Shown: piece by piece, positions 21,342 to 34,100 of the stretch
Layout of the letters: each line of letters begins with the position of its first letter
Position numbering within the stretch: position 1 is the first letter of the stretch
Source of the DNA: Symbiodinium natans
Lineage: Eukaryota; Sar; Dinophyceae; Suessiales; Symbiodiniaceae
Reading direction: 5' to 3'
Assembly: GCA_905221605.1 (NCBI GenBank)
Contig: CAJNDS010000025.1
Location: 763,501 to 827,500 of the forward strand
Length of the DNA stretch: 64,000 nucleotides
Notes under the pieces: model-generated
Seen by the model: only the letters and a program-made list of their open reading frames with translations
Databases searched by the model: none
Told to the model about the DNA's origin: nothing
Program-made: the position numbers and the translations under genes

Positions 21342-24300
21342 TGTATGTATGTATGTATGTATGTATGTATGCACGTATGTATGTATACATGTATGTATGT
21401 ATACATATATATATATATATGTATATACATATACATATAGATGTATGTGTGTACTCCTTCTCAGCACTGATTGTAGATGCCTGATAGAGATCGGGCTCTA
21501 GAGGGCCTCGCCAAGACTTCACTCCCTCCCGAGCGCCAACACTCCCACAAGGAAGTGTGCGGGACCGACGTTCGGGTCAACTTTCCATCGCAGTTGGGAT
21601 GGCAAGGCGAGATCGATAAGGCGGGAGAAGGTTTTATGTAACAAGCAAGCTGTCCACGACCCCATACCATCAGCGACCGCACGTGCAGCATACCGAGTCA
21701 ACAGATATCCCCTAGCATCATATTATACTTTCACATGTGTTCTTCGCATGGAGCTTTGGCTGACAAGTGTGATTTCGGGAGGTCGAGATCTGTGCTTCGG
21801 AAGAGGCACAAGAATATATGCAGGCGCCGCAGTGTTTTTCTCAATGTTCAGTTCTGTTTAGCGCAGTCGTGGCAAGTAGGTTGGAAAAGCACTGGGTCTG
21901 GAAACTTGAAAGCCTCGATGTCATCTGCCCGAAGCAGCCACATTCAGTCAGGAAACGGAGAGAAGAGTCAGCAACGCAGATTCACGAAAGGAGAAAGACA
22001 GAGTCAGGAACCGGTCTCTGAGAGTCACGAAACAAAACAGGAAAGCCACAAGGGAAACTGGGATTGTGCTTCATGGAGCTACTCTAGCTTCACGCTTCAA
22101 TTGAACACGCCTTGCTTCTGCGCCCACTTTGGCAAGCCAGCGAGCGGTCCCTAGGGGGACAAATTCAACCCACAAAACTTCCCCAAAAGCCTCCACGGAG
22201 TCGAACAGCTGCTCCAATAAAGCCCCAACATGGCTCCGCCAAGAGGCGCGGAGATTTGGGAACAAATTCAAAGGACACTCAGCAAGTCCTGCAAGTGTGC
22301 ATATTGGTCGTAAGATGTGGAAGAATGGAAGTGTTTTCGAAAAACACGCTCACTGAGGGCTACTAGAAGGCTCTCTTGTGGGAAGAATTCGTGCCTGAGT
22401 GACCGCCGACTCTTGGCAAGCCAGGGGGGCGGTCACTGTGAGGCACTAATTCAATGCTAGTAAGGCCCCACAATGGCGCCCCAGAAGGCGCGGTCATGTG
22501 GGAACAAACTCAATGGACGCTGAGCAGGCCCTGCACGCGCCCATGTCTGGTCGCAAGATGTGGAATTTGAAATTACTCTCACTCAGGGCTGCCTTGTGGG
22601 AAGCTCGTGCGCGAGTGACCGCCGACTCTTGGCAAGCCAGCGGGTGGTCACTGGGGCACAGAATGGCGCATATACTTCCGCTATTGCCCACACGCCAGTT
22701 CATCATACTTACAGCAAACGTGGCGTCGTAGTTCTGTGAGAAGTCAATCCCCATCGCTTGGGTGTTTGGTCGTTGGCTGACAGCAGCTCAGCGTGACGGA
22801 GTAGCTCGGATTCGAATGTGGCTCGCGGGCACAAACTCAACCCACAGGATTTTCCATAAATTCTCCACAGCGTCCAAGAGCTGCCAGTAAGGCCCCAAAA
22901 TGGCTCCCCAAGAGCATGGCCATTTGGGAACAAATTCAGCAAGTCCTGCACGTGCTCATTTTGGATGTGCAAGAATTTTAACAAGTTGACACACAAAAAA
23001 AAAGAACCTCAGTATGTCGATGAAGGAATACGGGCTCGTTCTGCCCTGATGCCATGCAGAGGGAATATGTTATGCCAAGAAAGGGGGTGCTTTGAAATTG
23101 CAAAATGCTGCGGCGAGCTTCAGCACAATTTCATGGCTCGCAAGTTTAAGCCTCCACGTTCACTTATCGACAACACCTCATTGCCTGACCCCCTGTAGAC
23201 TATAACCCTACGCCGTCCGAAGCACAAACTGGCCTGCACGGAAGTCTCATAGCCCTGGATGCAAAAGGTCTAGATTGCAGGGGTTCTCACAAAGTCGCTG
23301 TAGGGTTCAAACCCTAACTAGGGTTTAGGGTCTAGGGTTTAGGGTTTAGGGTTCAGGGTTCAGGGTTTAGGGTTTAGGGTTTAGGGTTTAGGGTTTAGGG
23401 TTTGACTGCGCTTATTGGGTCTACGGTTAAGGTTATCAGCGTCCACAACATCACCCCAATGTGACCCTGGCCGGTGGTGACCTTAGCTCCGACTAGTTAC
23501 ATTACGTATGAACTACTATAAGGGCCTTGTCGTTCTAGAATGCCTCTTTCTCTCTTGGAGGTTTTCCTGACTTTGCCTTCCTGAATTCCTCTCGCGGTTT
23601 CCTGAATGTGGCCGCGCCCGTCACCATCGGCTGTTGCTCTTTGCTTGCCGCAGGCCATCACCTCCAAGCTCGTCACGGGCGCCGTGGTGCGAGCTGCTTG
23701 GGACACTTCCCAGTTTTAGGGAATACGTGCGTTTGTGATAGAGTGTTGAAGATCTTGCATTGAGGACCGTTGCAAAGTAATGGAATCATCTGCAAAAACA
23801 ACGGCGCTGGACTACCAAATGCCTTGGCAGGCACTCCCTTAGTGCGAGGTCCGAAGCGACATCGACGAGTCGAAGTACAACGGAGAGGTGTCCAAAGAGG
23901 AGACGGGCTGCGTGATCGATACTTGGGCTGCAGACATTGCGACTCTGGTTCAGCGCGTCGTGCAAATCCTGGAAGGCAAAGGGTAGGTTTTCATGTTTGC
24001 CGACCTTTTCGGGTCTTCAACAAGCACCAGCGGGAAGTGCTCTAAAGAACCTGGGTGTCAAGCTCTCCCTAATTGAGGTATGGGCTTGCCAAGAGCTACG
24101 ACTTGAGGGCGGAACAGGGGGCAAGCTATATGAACTGGGCCAATGGCCTGGCTTGTCAAGCATGTTTGCTGGGAGCCTTCATCTTCAGTTTCCCCGGCTC
24201 CAGTAGCTTGGGGTCTGGGTTTTGGGAGTCCGTCGAAGCATTGCGCGCTTGAGCCCGTGCCCGCCCAATCGCAAGGAAGTGATGGGGACGAACGTGCGCG

Positions 24301-27300
24301 TCAACTTTCCTACGCAAAAGGCGTGGAAGGACTGCAAAGTCGAGATCGACGAGGCTGGAGCTCCGAGACCGAAACCCCGTTCTGCTTGACTCCCAGCACC
24401 TTCAGGGCCCTTGCCGCTCAAGGCAAATGATTCTGGGAGATTCTTTTTTGAGCGATTAGTGAATCCGCAGGATGCAAGGGTCGGGTGAGCCGGAGCTTTG
24501 AGCTGCGCAAGAGTGCTTTCGGTTCTTCCACGCAGCTTGTCGAGTCACAGCCTAGTCGAACTTGGGAAGCATGGCATGTGCCCGTGAAGCAATTGTTGAT
24601 GCCCAAAGTGGCGTTCGGGAGGTGGAGCGTTGTTCTGCGGAAGAGGCGGACAAATTCCTGCAGGCGCAACGCACTGAAAACTGTAGCGTGGGGTTGCACG
24701 CGCCCCTCATCGGACGGGTGCGCCCAGGCCCAGGCCAGCTCCAAGATCGTCCCGGGCGCCGTGGTGCGAGCCACTTGCAGGGATCATCGGGGCTCGCTCG
24801 GCGCACTCCTGCAAGCTCAAGGTGTTTTTTGGCCAACTGGCCATAAATTGCAGTAACGCTGTACCTAATGGCGATAATGACTGATAGCAGCGCCCAAAAG
24901 CCCAAGCTCGATCACAAGCTCCGGTTCTGAAACCAAATCCCACAGCATCCCACAGCATGCCAGCTGCAGCTTTGCGAATGCTGTTTACAGATGGCCTAAC
25001 TACTATGCAAGGGGTCGGGATGGGCCCCCGCGTTTCACCCAAAAGCTGATACGAGGAGAAAGCGCCCAAAACCCCGCACATCTCCGGAAGCGCAGAAGAG
25101 GGAGAGGGATGTGGGCCCGCCGGGCCTCACACGGAATAGTACACGGTCGATCCGGCCGATGCTTCGTTCGGCCACTATGCGAGTGTTTGTAATCTCCCCC
25201 GCACCTCTCTTCTCCCCATGCTCACCTTCGGGGAATGCTGCTAAAGGCAAGTGCACGAGCGCAGGGAAATGTGGAGTTGCAGCGTGTTATTGTAGCAAAG
25301 TCCCCGCCAGAGCGAGCGGTCAAACTCGGATTTGAACCCTACATAGCCTCATACATACCTGGAAGTCCCTGCATGCGATGGGCCCGGGCCAGGCGCCACA
25401 AGCCCTCAGCAAGCTCTGCAAAGGTCCGAGGTAACATCGACGAGCCGAAGCATGGCTGGGGAAAGGTGTCCAAAGGGGAGAAAGGGCTGGCGGAAGACGC
25501 CCGGCTGTGAATGCGAGTTTGGTGCTGAGCGCTCTTTGACTCTCTGCTTTTCGGATGGGCAAGAGAGCTCGTAGATGGGGGTTCGAAGAGCTTGCTCGCT
25601 CTCTCGCCCTAGCGTTTGTTGCCTGCGTGCGCACTTGCCGAGTACGTGGACTACGAAAACGATGTGTTCATCCAGTTTCCGTCTGAGAGCAGATACTTCC
25701 CCGTCGGCGAGGCAGGGCGGGGCGGCAACCTGAAACCTAAGTTGCTGTGTGGCCTCAAGCTCTGGGCTTACTGGGCTTGTTGTAGACGCTTACTTGAGAA
25801 GCAAGTGCCGGAGAGATCAAGCAAAAAAGTCCGGCGCCAAAACCCATGAGTGAGATTGGAGTTTTGAAGCTTTGTGGTCGTGCTTTCTGGTGCCTCATGG
25901 CACTCGGGAGGTCGAGCTCTGTCCTGCAGAGGAGTCGGAGGAGTTTTTGCAGGTGCCGCAGTGTTCCATGGTGTTCCACAAGAGTTCTGAGTCATGTTTC
26001 TACACAGCTCCTTGCAAGTCCCAATGGATGCACCCATCGCTGCGTGCTGCAGTTCATCCCCAAGCTCTTCGTGGGAGCCGTGGTGCGAGCCGCTTAGAGG
26101 CATTGCATTTCTCAGTTGCTACTCGTCGGGCATGCCTCGGCTATATACACCAGGGGATGCAACCTGTGGAGTTGCACAGTGGCGCACACCGGAAGTCACA
26201 GTATATAGGGGCATCACGACAGCCAGCCCTCACAATCAGAAATATGCGTGCCACGAGCAGCGGTTTCTCTTGCTGGATTTGGCTGCAAGCAAGCGGTTTA
26301 CCAGGTGCCCTGCGAGACATAAACCTATAGACTCCAACTCTTCCTTGGTGAACGCCTTCCGTCCGGTCCGGAGCCAAACAGGCCGGACCGGACAGCCAAG
26401 CCCCGGTCTAAGCTTAGCCCTGACCCCGAGGCAACTGTACTTTCCTCCTCCCCCAAGTACTTTTACGTGTTGCAATCTACATTTCTCATGCAGGCCACTC
26501 GGCATCCGAAAGGCCACCTCACAACATACAACATGCCGCTCGCCGCAAGAATCAAACTATTCAAAGCCCAGCCCATTTGCAGAGGTCCGGGGCAAGGGAG
26601 ACTTGGGGCGCGTGACGGATCCCTGGCGTCGAGATTCCATGCTGAGGGATGCGCATGCTGCTTCAGCCGGTGGTTTTGGACTGCGGTACGTAGACTTTCT
26701 GCAGATATTCAAGGAATTGAGTGTGTGCAGATGACACCCAAGTACACCAAACCCGCATGGCTTCCTTTCGCAATGTGATGTGTACGCTTGTCAGGCTTGT
26801 TTTTTTTCGCGAGCTTTCAGACATGCTGTGCGCCAGAGGCGCATCATCCCAAAAACACTCAAAGCACAGGCGAGGCACAGGGGCTTTCCATTCCCCGTGT
26901 GCGAGTGGACCTTGCAGGAGGGCAGAGCCGTCACGGTCGTCCAAGCACGAGTTGTTGCAGTATGTGTGTACAAGTGCACAAGTGCAGTTTCACAAGGAGG
27001 TCAGGCTGTTCCCAGCATGAGTGTGTGCCCGCGCCCGGACCTGCTGTAAGGAAGCGGAGGGGTTCAATGTGCTGATCGACTTTCCAGCCGAAGCGGGCTG
27101 GAAAAGTCGCGTGCTGGAGGCTGGGGCTCAACACGAGAGCTGCTCATGTCTCTACATCCTCCGACGCGTAAGCTTTTTCTGAATCCCTGTGTTTACTGAC
27201 TAGGAGAGTCAGTCACTTAGACCGCTAGACCCGCAGCTGCCGCCCACAAGGAGGGTTCTGAAGTCCTTGGTGGTGGATTTGCTGAAGTTTCAAGTTTCCT

Positions 27301-28064
27301 ACGATACCTGTTGGATGGCTGCTTTTTTCGTGAATCGTGGAACCAAGGTCCAAGGTGTCTTTTCTTACTTTTTTGGGGGGGGGAAGAGGAGGGGGGGGGG
27401 GGGTGGGGGGTCCGGCTCTTCTTGCCAAGCTTCACCATGCCTCAGTTAGTGTTGGTGAGAAAATTGAGAACCGCCTGAAGATGAGAATCCCCGTCCAGTG
27501 GCCCATGGCTTCAATGCCTTGCATCGAGTTCTGAAACATAAACCCCAAGGCCTACCTGGAACTCGTCACCGACAACAACCTAAGACGTCACTCCTCAAAA
27601 CGCAACACCACTCCCATGCCTTGACATGATGACTGCGATGTGGGCGGGTTCAAGCCTATCTTGGAGCTCCCCACCTGCTAAATGACTTGCTCACTCCTGA
27701 AGGCGGCGCACGTGTTCCTGTGTCGCCCGGGTCTGCTCCTGAAACGGCTGCTGGATGGCATCAGCCAACCTGCCCCAGTCCCAGTGCCTTACGGCCGTCA
27801 TCAGCGCTTTGGACAAACACTGGCGTGCCACCTCTCGTGGGCATGGGGCAGCAGCGGCGCCGCGCTCCAAAGCTCGCTTCCGGCATCCACTTTCAGCCTC
27901 TCGTTTTTGGAGCGCAGGCCTCAGCAAGGAGTGCGATGCCATCATCCATGGCCACATCTCCCAGTCGGCAGCCATTGCTCTCATCACTCTGCACCGGGCT
28001 GCTCAGCAAGGTTGCTCTCGTTCTCTGCCGCGCTGCCGCTCCCGAGATAGATAGATATATATAT

Positions 28065-28108
<44 letters not shown>

Positions 28109-31100
28109 GCATACATATACATACACACACACATATATCGCTGAAGCCTGCGCTGAAAGGGGGGCCAAAGGGTCGGCACACCCTAGACTCGTCGATCTGC
28201 AAAGAGTTTCCTACGAGCAGTGGGAGACTGGGCCAGAGGAGGAGGAACAGGGCTCACGGAGCGAATATCATGAGATTGAGCGCGGGTCCTCTCTGTGATA
28301 TCATGACGACGTCGAAAAATGTTTTGACGTCCCCTGCCTCATTTCTCCATCTTAGACGCCAAAACCCGAGAGAACAGGGCTTAACAATTGGGAGCTCACG
28401 TACCCCTTTGAGCTTTGCAATGGTCAGTTGGGATAGAGCTTGCGTGAGCCATGTACTGTAGTCGCTCTTAGTCTTGGCATGCGACTGCACTGGGGAGGTC
28501 GAGCTCTGTTCCGCAGAAGAGTCGGAGAAGTTCTTGCAGGTGCTGCAGTGTTTCAACATGTTCAACAGCTCAGTCATGTTCAGACAGCTTCAAGCTTCAA
28601 TACTGCGTGCTGCAGTCCATCCCCAAGCTCGGAGACGTAGTGCGAGCCGCTTGATGGCATTGCGGCCTGCCGCTAGCAGTGTTTGCTACCAATGCTAGCT
28701 CACATCAAAGCTGGACGTGCCACGGGGACCGGTTTTCACCATTGTGGGCTAGGTCACTCGGGGAGAAGTGTTCTGATTCCAAGCCAACTGCAAAGGAACT
28801 AGAAAGTTCTTGATTCTTTTCTCAATACAACCGCCCATGTGTCTTGGTTGATACAGCTGCAAGTGAACGTCTGAGCAGCTGCCCTGAGACATAGCCCCAG
28901 ACTCCTAACCCCACCACTCTTCCTGGGCCTGCGCAGATTCGTTTCGGTCCAGAGCCGCACGGGGAGGGGCGGCCGAACCGGAAGTCCGTGAAAAGACTCG
29001 TCGTTTCCGAACAAACTTGCAACAACAAAAAATGACTTACACGATGCCTCGCATTCGCGAGCGGAGATGAAGTCTTTCTGACCCTGACCCTGTGACAAAA
29101 ACGGACGCTGAACGTGGCTCGCCCAAACCCCAGTCTCTAGTTATGAGCCTAACTTGCCTAACCTGAAATCACTCTGGCCCGATGGCAACTGAACTAGAGG
29201 TTGCGTCCCAGTGTTGTGTTACATGCGTTTTGCGGACCATGCAGCATCCAAAAAGCCCGCGGCAACTGCAGCAACCCCACAGCGGAATGCCAGCTCACCG
29301 CAACAAATCGAAGCCCAGCAGCAGATCTGCAAAGGTTCGAGGCGATGTGGACGAGCCAAAGTACGGCTGGCAAAATGTGTCCAAGGGAGACTTGGGGCGA
29401 GTGGCGGATCCCTGGCTTCGAGATTTCCATGTTGAGGGCTGTGCGTAATGAATCAGACACTGAATCAGCCTACGCATTTGGCAATGAGTGTTTACAGGGG
29501 TCTGTGTCGCTGTTCTGTTGCGGGTACCAATTGAAGAAGACCCTGTCGCTTTGCACTCCCAGAACGGCTGACAGGGCAAAAACAGTTTTGAATTCTGTGT
29601 CCAGGTGACGCCCTGGTATGCCATGTGCTATCAGAAGGTTTGCGTGGCTTCCTTTCACGATGTGGTGTGAGCGAGTATCGGGCATGTTTGAGCTACTGTG
29701 TTACCAGGTATGCTTTGACGTCTAGAATCTAACAAGCAGCCGGATGCATGAGGATGTGAGAATTGTCAGCGCTTCCTGCTGTTATCTGATGCCTTCGGGA
29801 AGCCTGTGTGGGACACAGGGAATTAGTTGCAGCCAGGCCTCTATAGCACTTAGCACGACATTATTTTTGCCACTGCTGCAAAGCTGTTGTAGTGAGGAGG
29901 TGGGGGAATTAGCGCTGTCGCGGTGTTCCAAAGCCCACCTTGTGACGTACTTGGAGTTGGAGGCGCCGCATTCCAAAAAAAAACAGAGAGCACAATGAGG
30001 CATGGGGGGGGTTTCAATTCCAAGTACCATTTCTTGCAGATTAAGTTCTTCGCCTTGCTGGGACCCTGCGCAAGGAAGTGGAGGGACTCGGAGTGCGCGT
30101 CAACTTCCCGGCGCAAGCTCGCTGGAAAGGTCACGTCATGGAGGCTGGGGCTCAACACGTGAGCTACTCGTGGCCTACATGTTGCCTGCAAGCTCTTGTG
30201 ACATCCAATATAAGCTCAAGCCTGAGCTCTAGAAAAAAGTTTCCCTGAGAGACTTGCTTGATGACTTTTTCGAGAAGCCGTGCTTCATCAAGGGTTGAAC
30301 TATACATCGTCTTGGCAATGCAGCCGAAAACCTGGGTTTGGGCCAGACGACGCTAAATCACGCTAAATTCAACCTCTTCTGGTCCAAGCCCCCTTTGTCG
30401 AGCCGAAACCTGGGTTTGGGCCAGATGACGCTAAATATCGCTAAATTCAACCTCTTCTGGTCCAAGCCCCCTTTGTCGAGCCGAAAGCCTGGGTTTGGGC
30501 CAGATGACGCTAAATATCGCTAAATTCAACCTCTTCTGGTCCAAGCCCCCTTTGTCGAGCCGAAAGCCTGGGTTTGGGCCAGATGACGCTAAATATCGCT
30601 AAATTCAACCTCTTCTGGTCCAAGCCCCCTTTGTCGAGCCGAAAACCTGGGTTTGGGCCAGATGACGCTAAATATCGCTAAATTCAACCTCTTCTGGTCC
30701 AAGCCCCCTTTGTCGAGCCGAAAACCTGGGTTTGGGCCAGATGACGCTAAATATCGCTAAATTCAACCTCTTCTGGTCCAAGCCCCCTTTGTCGAGCCGA
30801 AAACCTGGGTTTGGGCCAGATGACGCTAAATATCGCTAAATTCAACCTCTTCTGGTCCAAGCCCCTTGTCGAGCCGAAAACTGGGTTTGGGCCAGATGAC
30901 GCTAAATATCGCTAAATTCAACCTCTTCTGGTCCAAGCCCCCTTTGTCGAGCCGAAAACCTGGGTTTGGGCCAGATGACGCTAAATATCGCTAAATTCAA
31001 TTCTGGTCCAAGCCCCCTTTGTCGAGCCGAAAACCTGGGTTTGGGCCAGAAAACGCTAAATATCGCTAAATTCAATCTCTTCTGGTCCAAGCCCCCTTTG

Positions 31101-34100
31101 TCGAGCCGAAAACCTGGGTTTGGGCCAGATAACGCTAAATTATCGCTAAATTCAACCTCTTCTGGTCCAAGCCCCCTTTGTCGAGCCGAAAACCTCGGTT
31201 TGGGCCAGATGACGCTAAATATCGCTAAATTCAACCTCGTCTGGTCCAAGCCCCCTTTGTCGAGCCGAAAGCCTGGGTTTGGGCCAGATGACGCTAAATA
31301 TCGCTAAATTCAACCTCTTCTGGTCCAAGCCCCCTTTGTCGAGCCGAAAACCTGGGTTTGGGCCAGATGACGCTAAATATCGCTAAATTCAACCTCTTCT
31401 GGTCCAAGCCCCCTTTATCGAGCCGAAAACCTGGGTTTGGGCCAGATGACGCTAAATATCGCTAAATTCAACCTCTTCTGGTCCAAGCCCCCTTTGTCGA
31501 GCCGAAAACCTGGGTTTGGGCCAGATGACGCTAAATATCGCTAAATTCAACCTCTTCTGGTCCAAGCCCCCTTTGTCGAGCCGAAAGCCTGGGTTTGGGC
31601 CAGATGACGCTAAATATCGCTAAATCCAACCTCTTCTGGTCCAAGCCCCCTTTGTCGAGCCGAAAGCCTGGGTTTGGGCCAGATGACGCTAAATATCGCT
31701 AAGTTCAACCTCTTCTGGTCCAAGCCCCCTTTGTCGAGCCGAAAACCTGGGTTTGGGCCAGATGGCGCTTTGTATCGCTAATTCAACCTCTTCTGGTCCA
31801 AGCCCCTTGTCGAGCCGAAAACCTGGGTTTGGGCCAGATGACGCTAAATATCGCTAAATTCAACCTCTTCTGGTCCAAGCCCCCTTCGTCGAGCCGAAAA
31901 CCTGGGTTTGGGCCAGATGGCGCTAAATATCGCTAAATTCAACCTCTTCTGGTCCAAGCCCCCTTTGTCGAGCCGAAAACCTGGGTTTGGGGCAGAGGAC
32001 GCTAAATTCGACCTCTTCTTGGACGAGCCGAAAACCTGGGCCAGATGACGCTAGATTCAACTTCTTCTGGTCCGCAGCCCCCTTTGTCGAGCCGAAAACC
32101 TGGGTTTGGGCCAGAGGACGCTAAATTCGACCTCTTCTTGGACGAGCTGAAAACCTGGGCCAGATGACGCTAGATTCAACTTCTTCTGGTCCGCAGCCCC
32201 CTTTGTCGAGCCGAAAACCTGGGTTGGGCCAGATGACGCTAAATATCGCTAAATTCAATCTCTTCTGGTCCAAGCCCCCTTTGTCGAGCCGAAAACCTGG
32301 GTTTGGGCCAGATAACGCTAAATATCGCTAAATTCAACCTCTTCTGGTCCAAGCCCCCCGTAAACCTTGGTTTGGGCCAGAGGACGCTAAATTCGACCTC
32401 TTCTGGTCCAAGCCCCCTTTGTCGAGCCGAATACTTGGGTTTGGGCCAGATGACGCTGAATGCGACCTCTTCTGGTCCAAGCCCCCTTTGTCGAGCCGAA
32501 AACCTGGGTTTGGGCCAGAGGACGCTAAATTCGACCTCTTCTGGTTTAAGCCCCCTTTGTCAAGCCGAAATGGGTTTGGGCCAGAGGTCTTCTGGTCCCT
32601 TTGTTTCGACCTCTTCTGGTCCAAGCATTTGTCGAGCCGAAAACTTGGGTTTGGGCCAGATGACGCTAAATGCGACCTCTTCTCGTCCAAGCCCCTTTGT
32701 CGAGCCGAAAACGTGTGCCACATGACGCCAAATTCAACTTCTTCTGGTCCAGGCCCCCTTTGTCGAGCCGAAAACCTGGGTTTGGGCCAGATGACGCTAA
32801 ATATCGCTAAATTCGACCTCTTCTGGTCCAAACCCCCTTTGTCGAGCCGCAAGCTTGGGTTTGGGCCAGATGATAAACGCGACCTCTTCTGGTCCAAGCC
32901 CCCTTTGTCGAGCCGAAAACTTGGGTTGGGCCAGATGACGCCAAATTCAATCTCTTCTGGTCCAAGCCCCCTTGTCGAGCCGAAAACCTGGGTTTGGGCC
33001 AGGTAACGCTAAATATCGCTAAATTCAACCTCTTCTGGTCCAAGCCCCCTTTGTCGAGCCGAAAACCTGGGTTGGGGCCAGATGACGCTAAATACCGCTA
33101 AATTCAACCTCTTGTGGTCCAAGCCTGTCGAGCCGAAAACCTGGGTTTGGGCCAGATGACGCTAAATATCGCTAAATTCAACCTCTTTAGGTCCAAGCCC
33201 CCTTTGTCGAGCCGAAAACCTGGGTTTGGGCCAGATGACGCTAAATATCGCTAAATTCAACCTCTTCTGGTCCAAGCCCCTTGTCGAGCCGAACACCTGG
33301 GTTTGGGCCAGATGACGCTAAATATCGCTACATTCAACCTCTTCTGGTCCAAGCCCCTTGTCGAGCCGAAAACCTGGGTTTGGGCCAGATGACGCTAAAT
33401 ATCGCTAAATTCAACCTCTTCTGGTCCAAGCCCCCTTTGTCGCGCCGAAAACCTGGGTTTCGGCCAGAGGATGCTAAATTCAACCTTTTCTTGTCCAAGC
33501 CCCCGTTGTCGAGCCTTGTCAGCAAAATTCTACTTCTTCTGGCAGCCCCTTTGTCGAGCCGAAAGCCTGGGTTTGGGCCAGGTGAATGAAAGCTTCTACC
33601 TCTTCTGGCACGAACCCTCTTTGTCGAGCCGAAGCCCGGGGGTTGGGTCAGATGCCCTCTGTCGAGCCGAAAAACCTGAGTTTGGGCCAGATGTTTCGTG
33701 TTGAAGCCCAGCAGCTGATCCCGTGCTTGAGGAGCGTTCAAGAGCGATGACAGTTGCGCATTTCGCGAAGCAAGACATCCACAAGCGACGACAGTCACGC
33801 ACTTCGTAAGGAAGGACTCCCAAAACCGATGACAGCTACGCATTTCGCGATCCCGTGCTTGAGGAATGCATCCATGTCAAGAAGCGTTCTTTAATGAATA
33901 GTTCTTTGATTGGAGAAGCAGTTTTGCAGGGAGTGTTACCTGCTTGTGAGCACCAGAAGAAAGTTTTTTGTTTGGAAAAAGTTTTTTGATGGGTTTCCCG
34001 ATGCCAGTGCGGGAGGAATCCAGTGTTGTTGGAAAGTGTTGCTGGAAAAGAGGTGGGAGCCACAAGCTGTCACACCCGGATCATTCCGGATCGTCCCGGA

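Noticed and set aside
22890-22915. AAAATGGCTCCCC resembling the reverse of the dinoflagellate spliced-leader core (GCCATTTTGG)
   Set aside because: Only about 11 bases agree. No donor site or Sm-like site follows, and the word belongs to a local repeat whose other copies do not match.
30320-33690. Possible CRISPR array (79-bp repeats)
   Set aside because: Units are contiguous with no unique spacers, and the window is eukaryotic.
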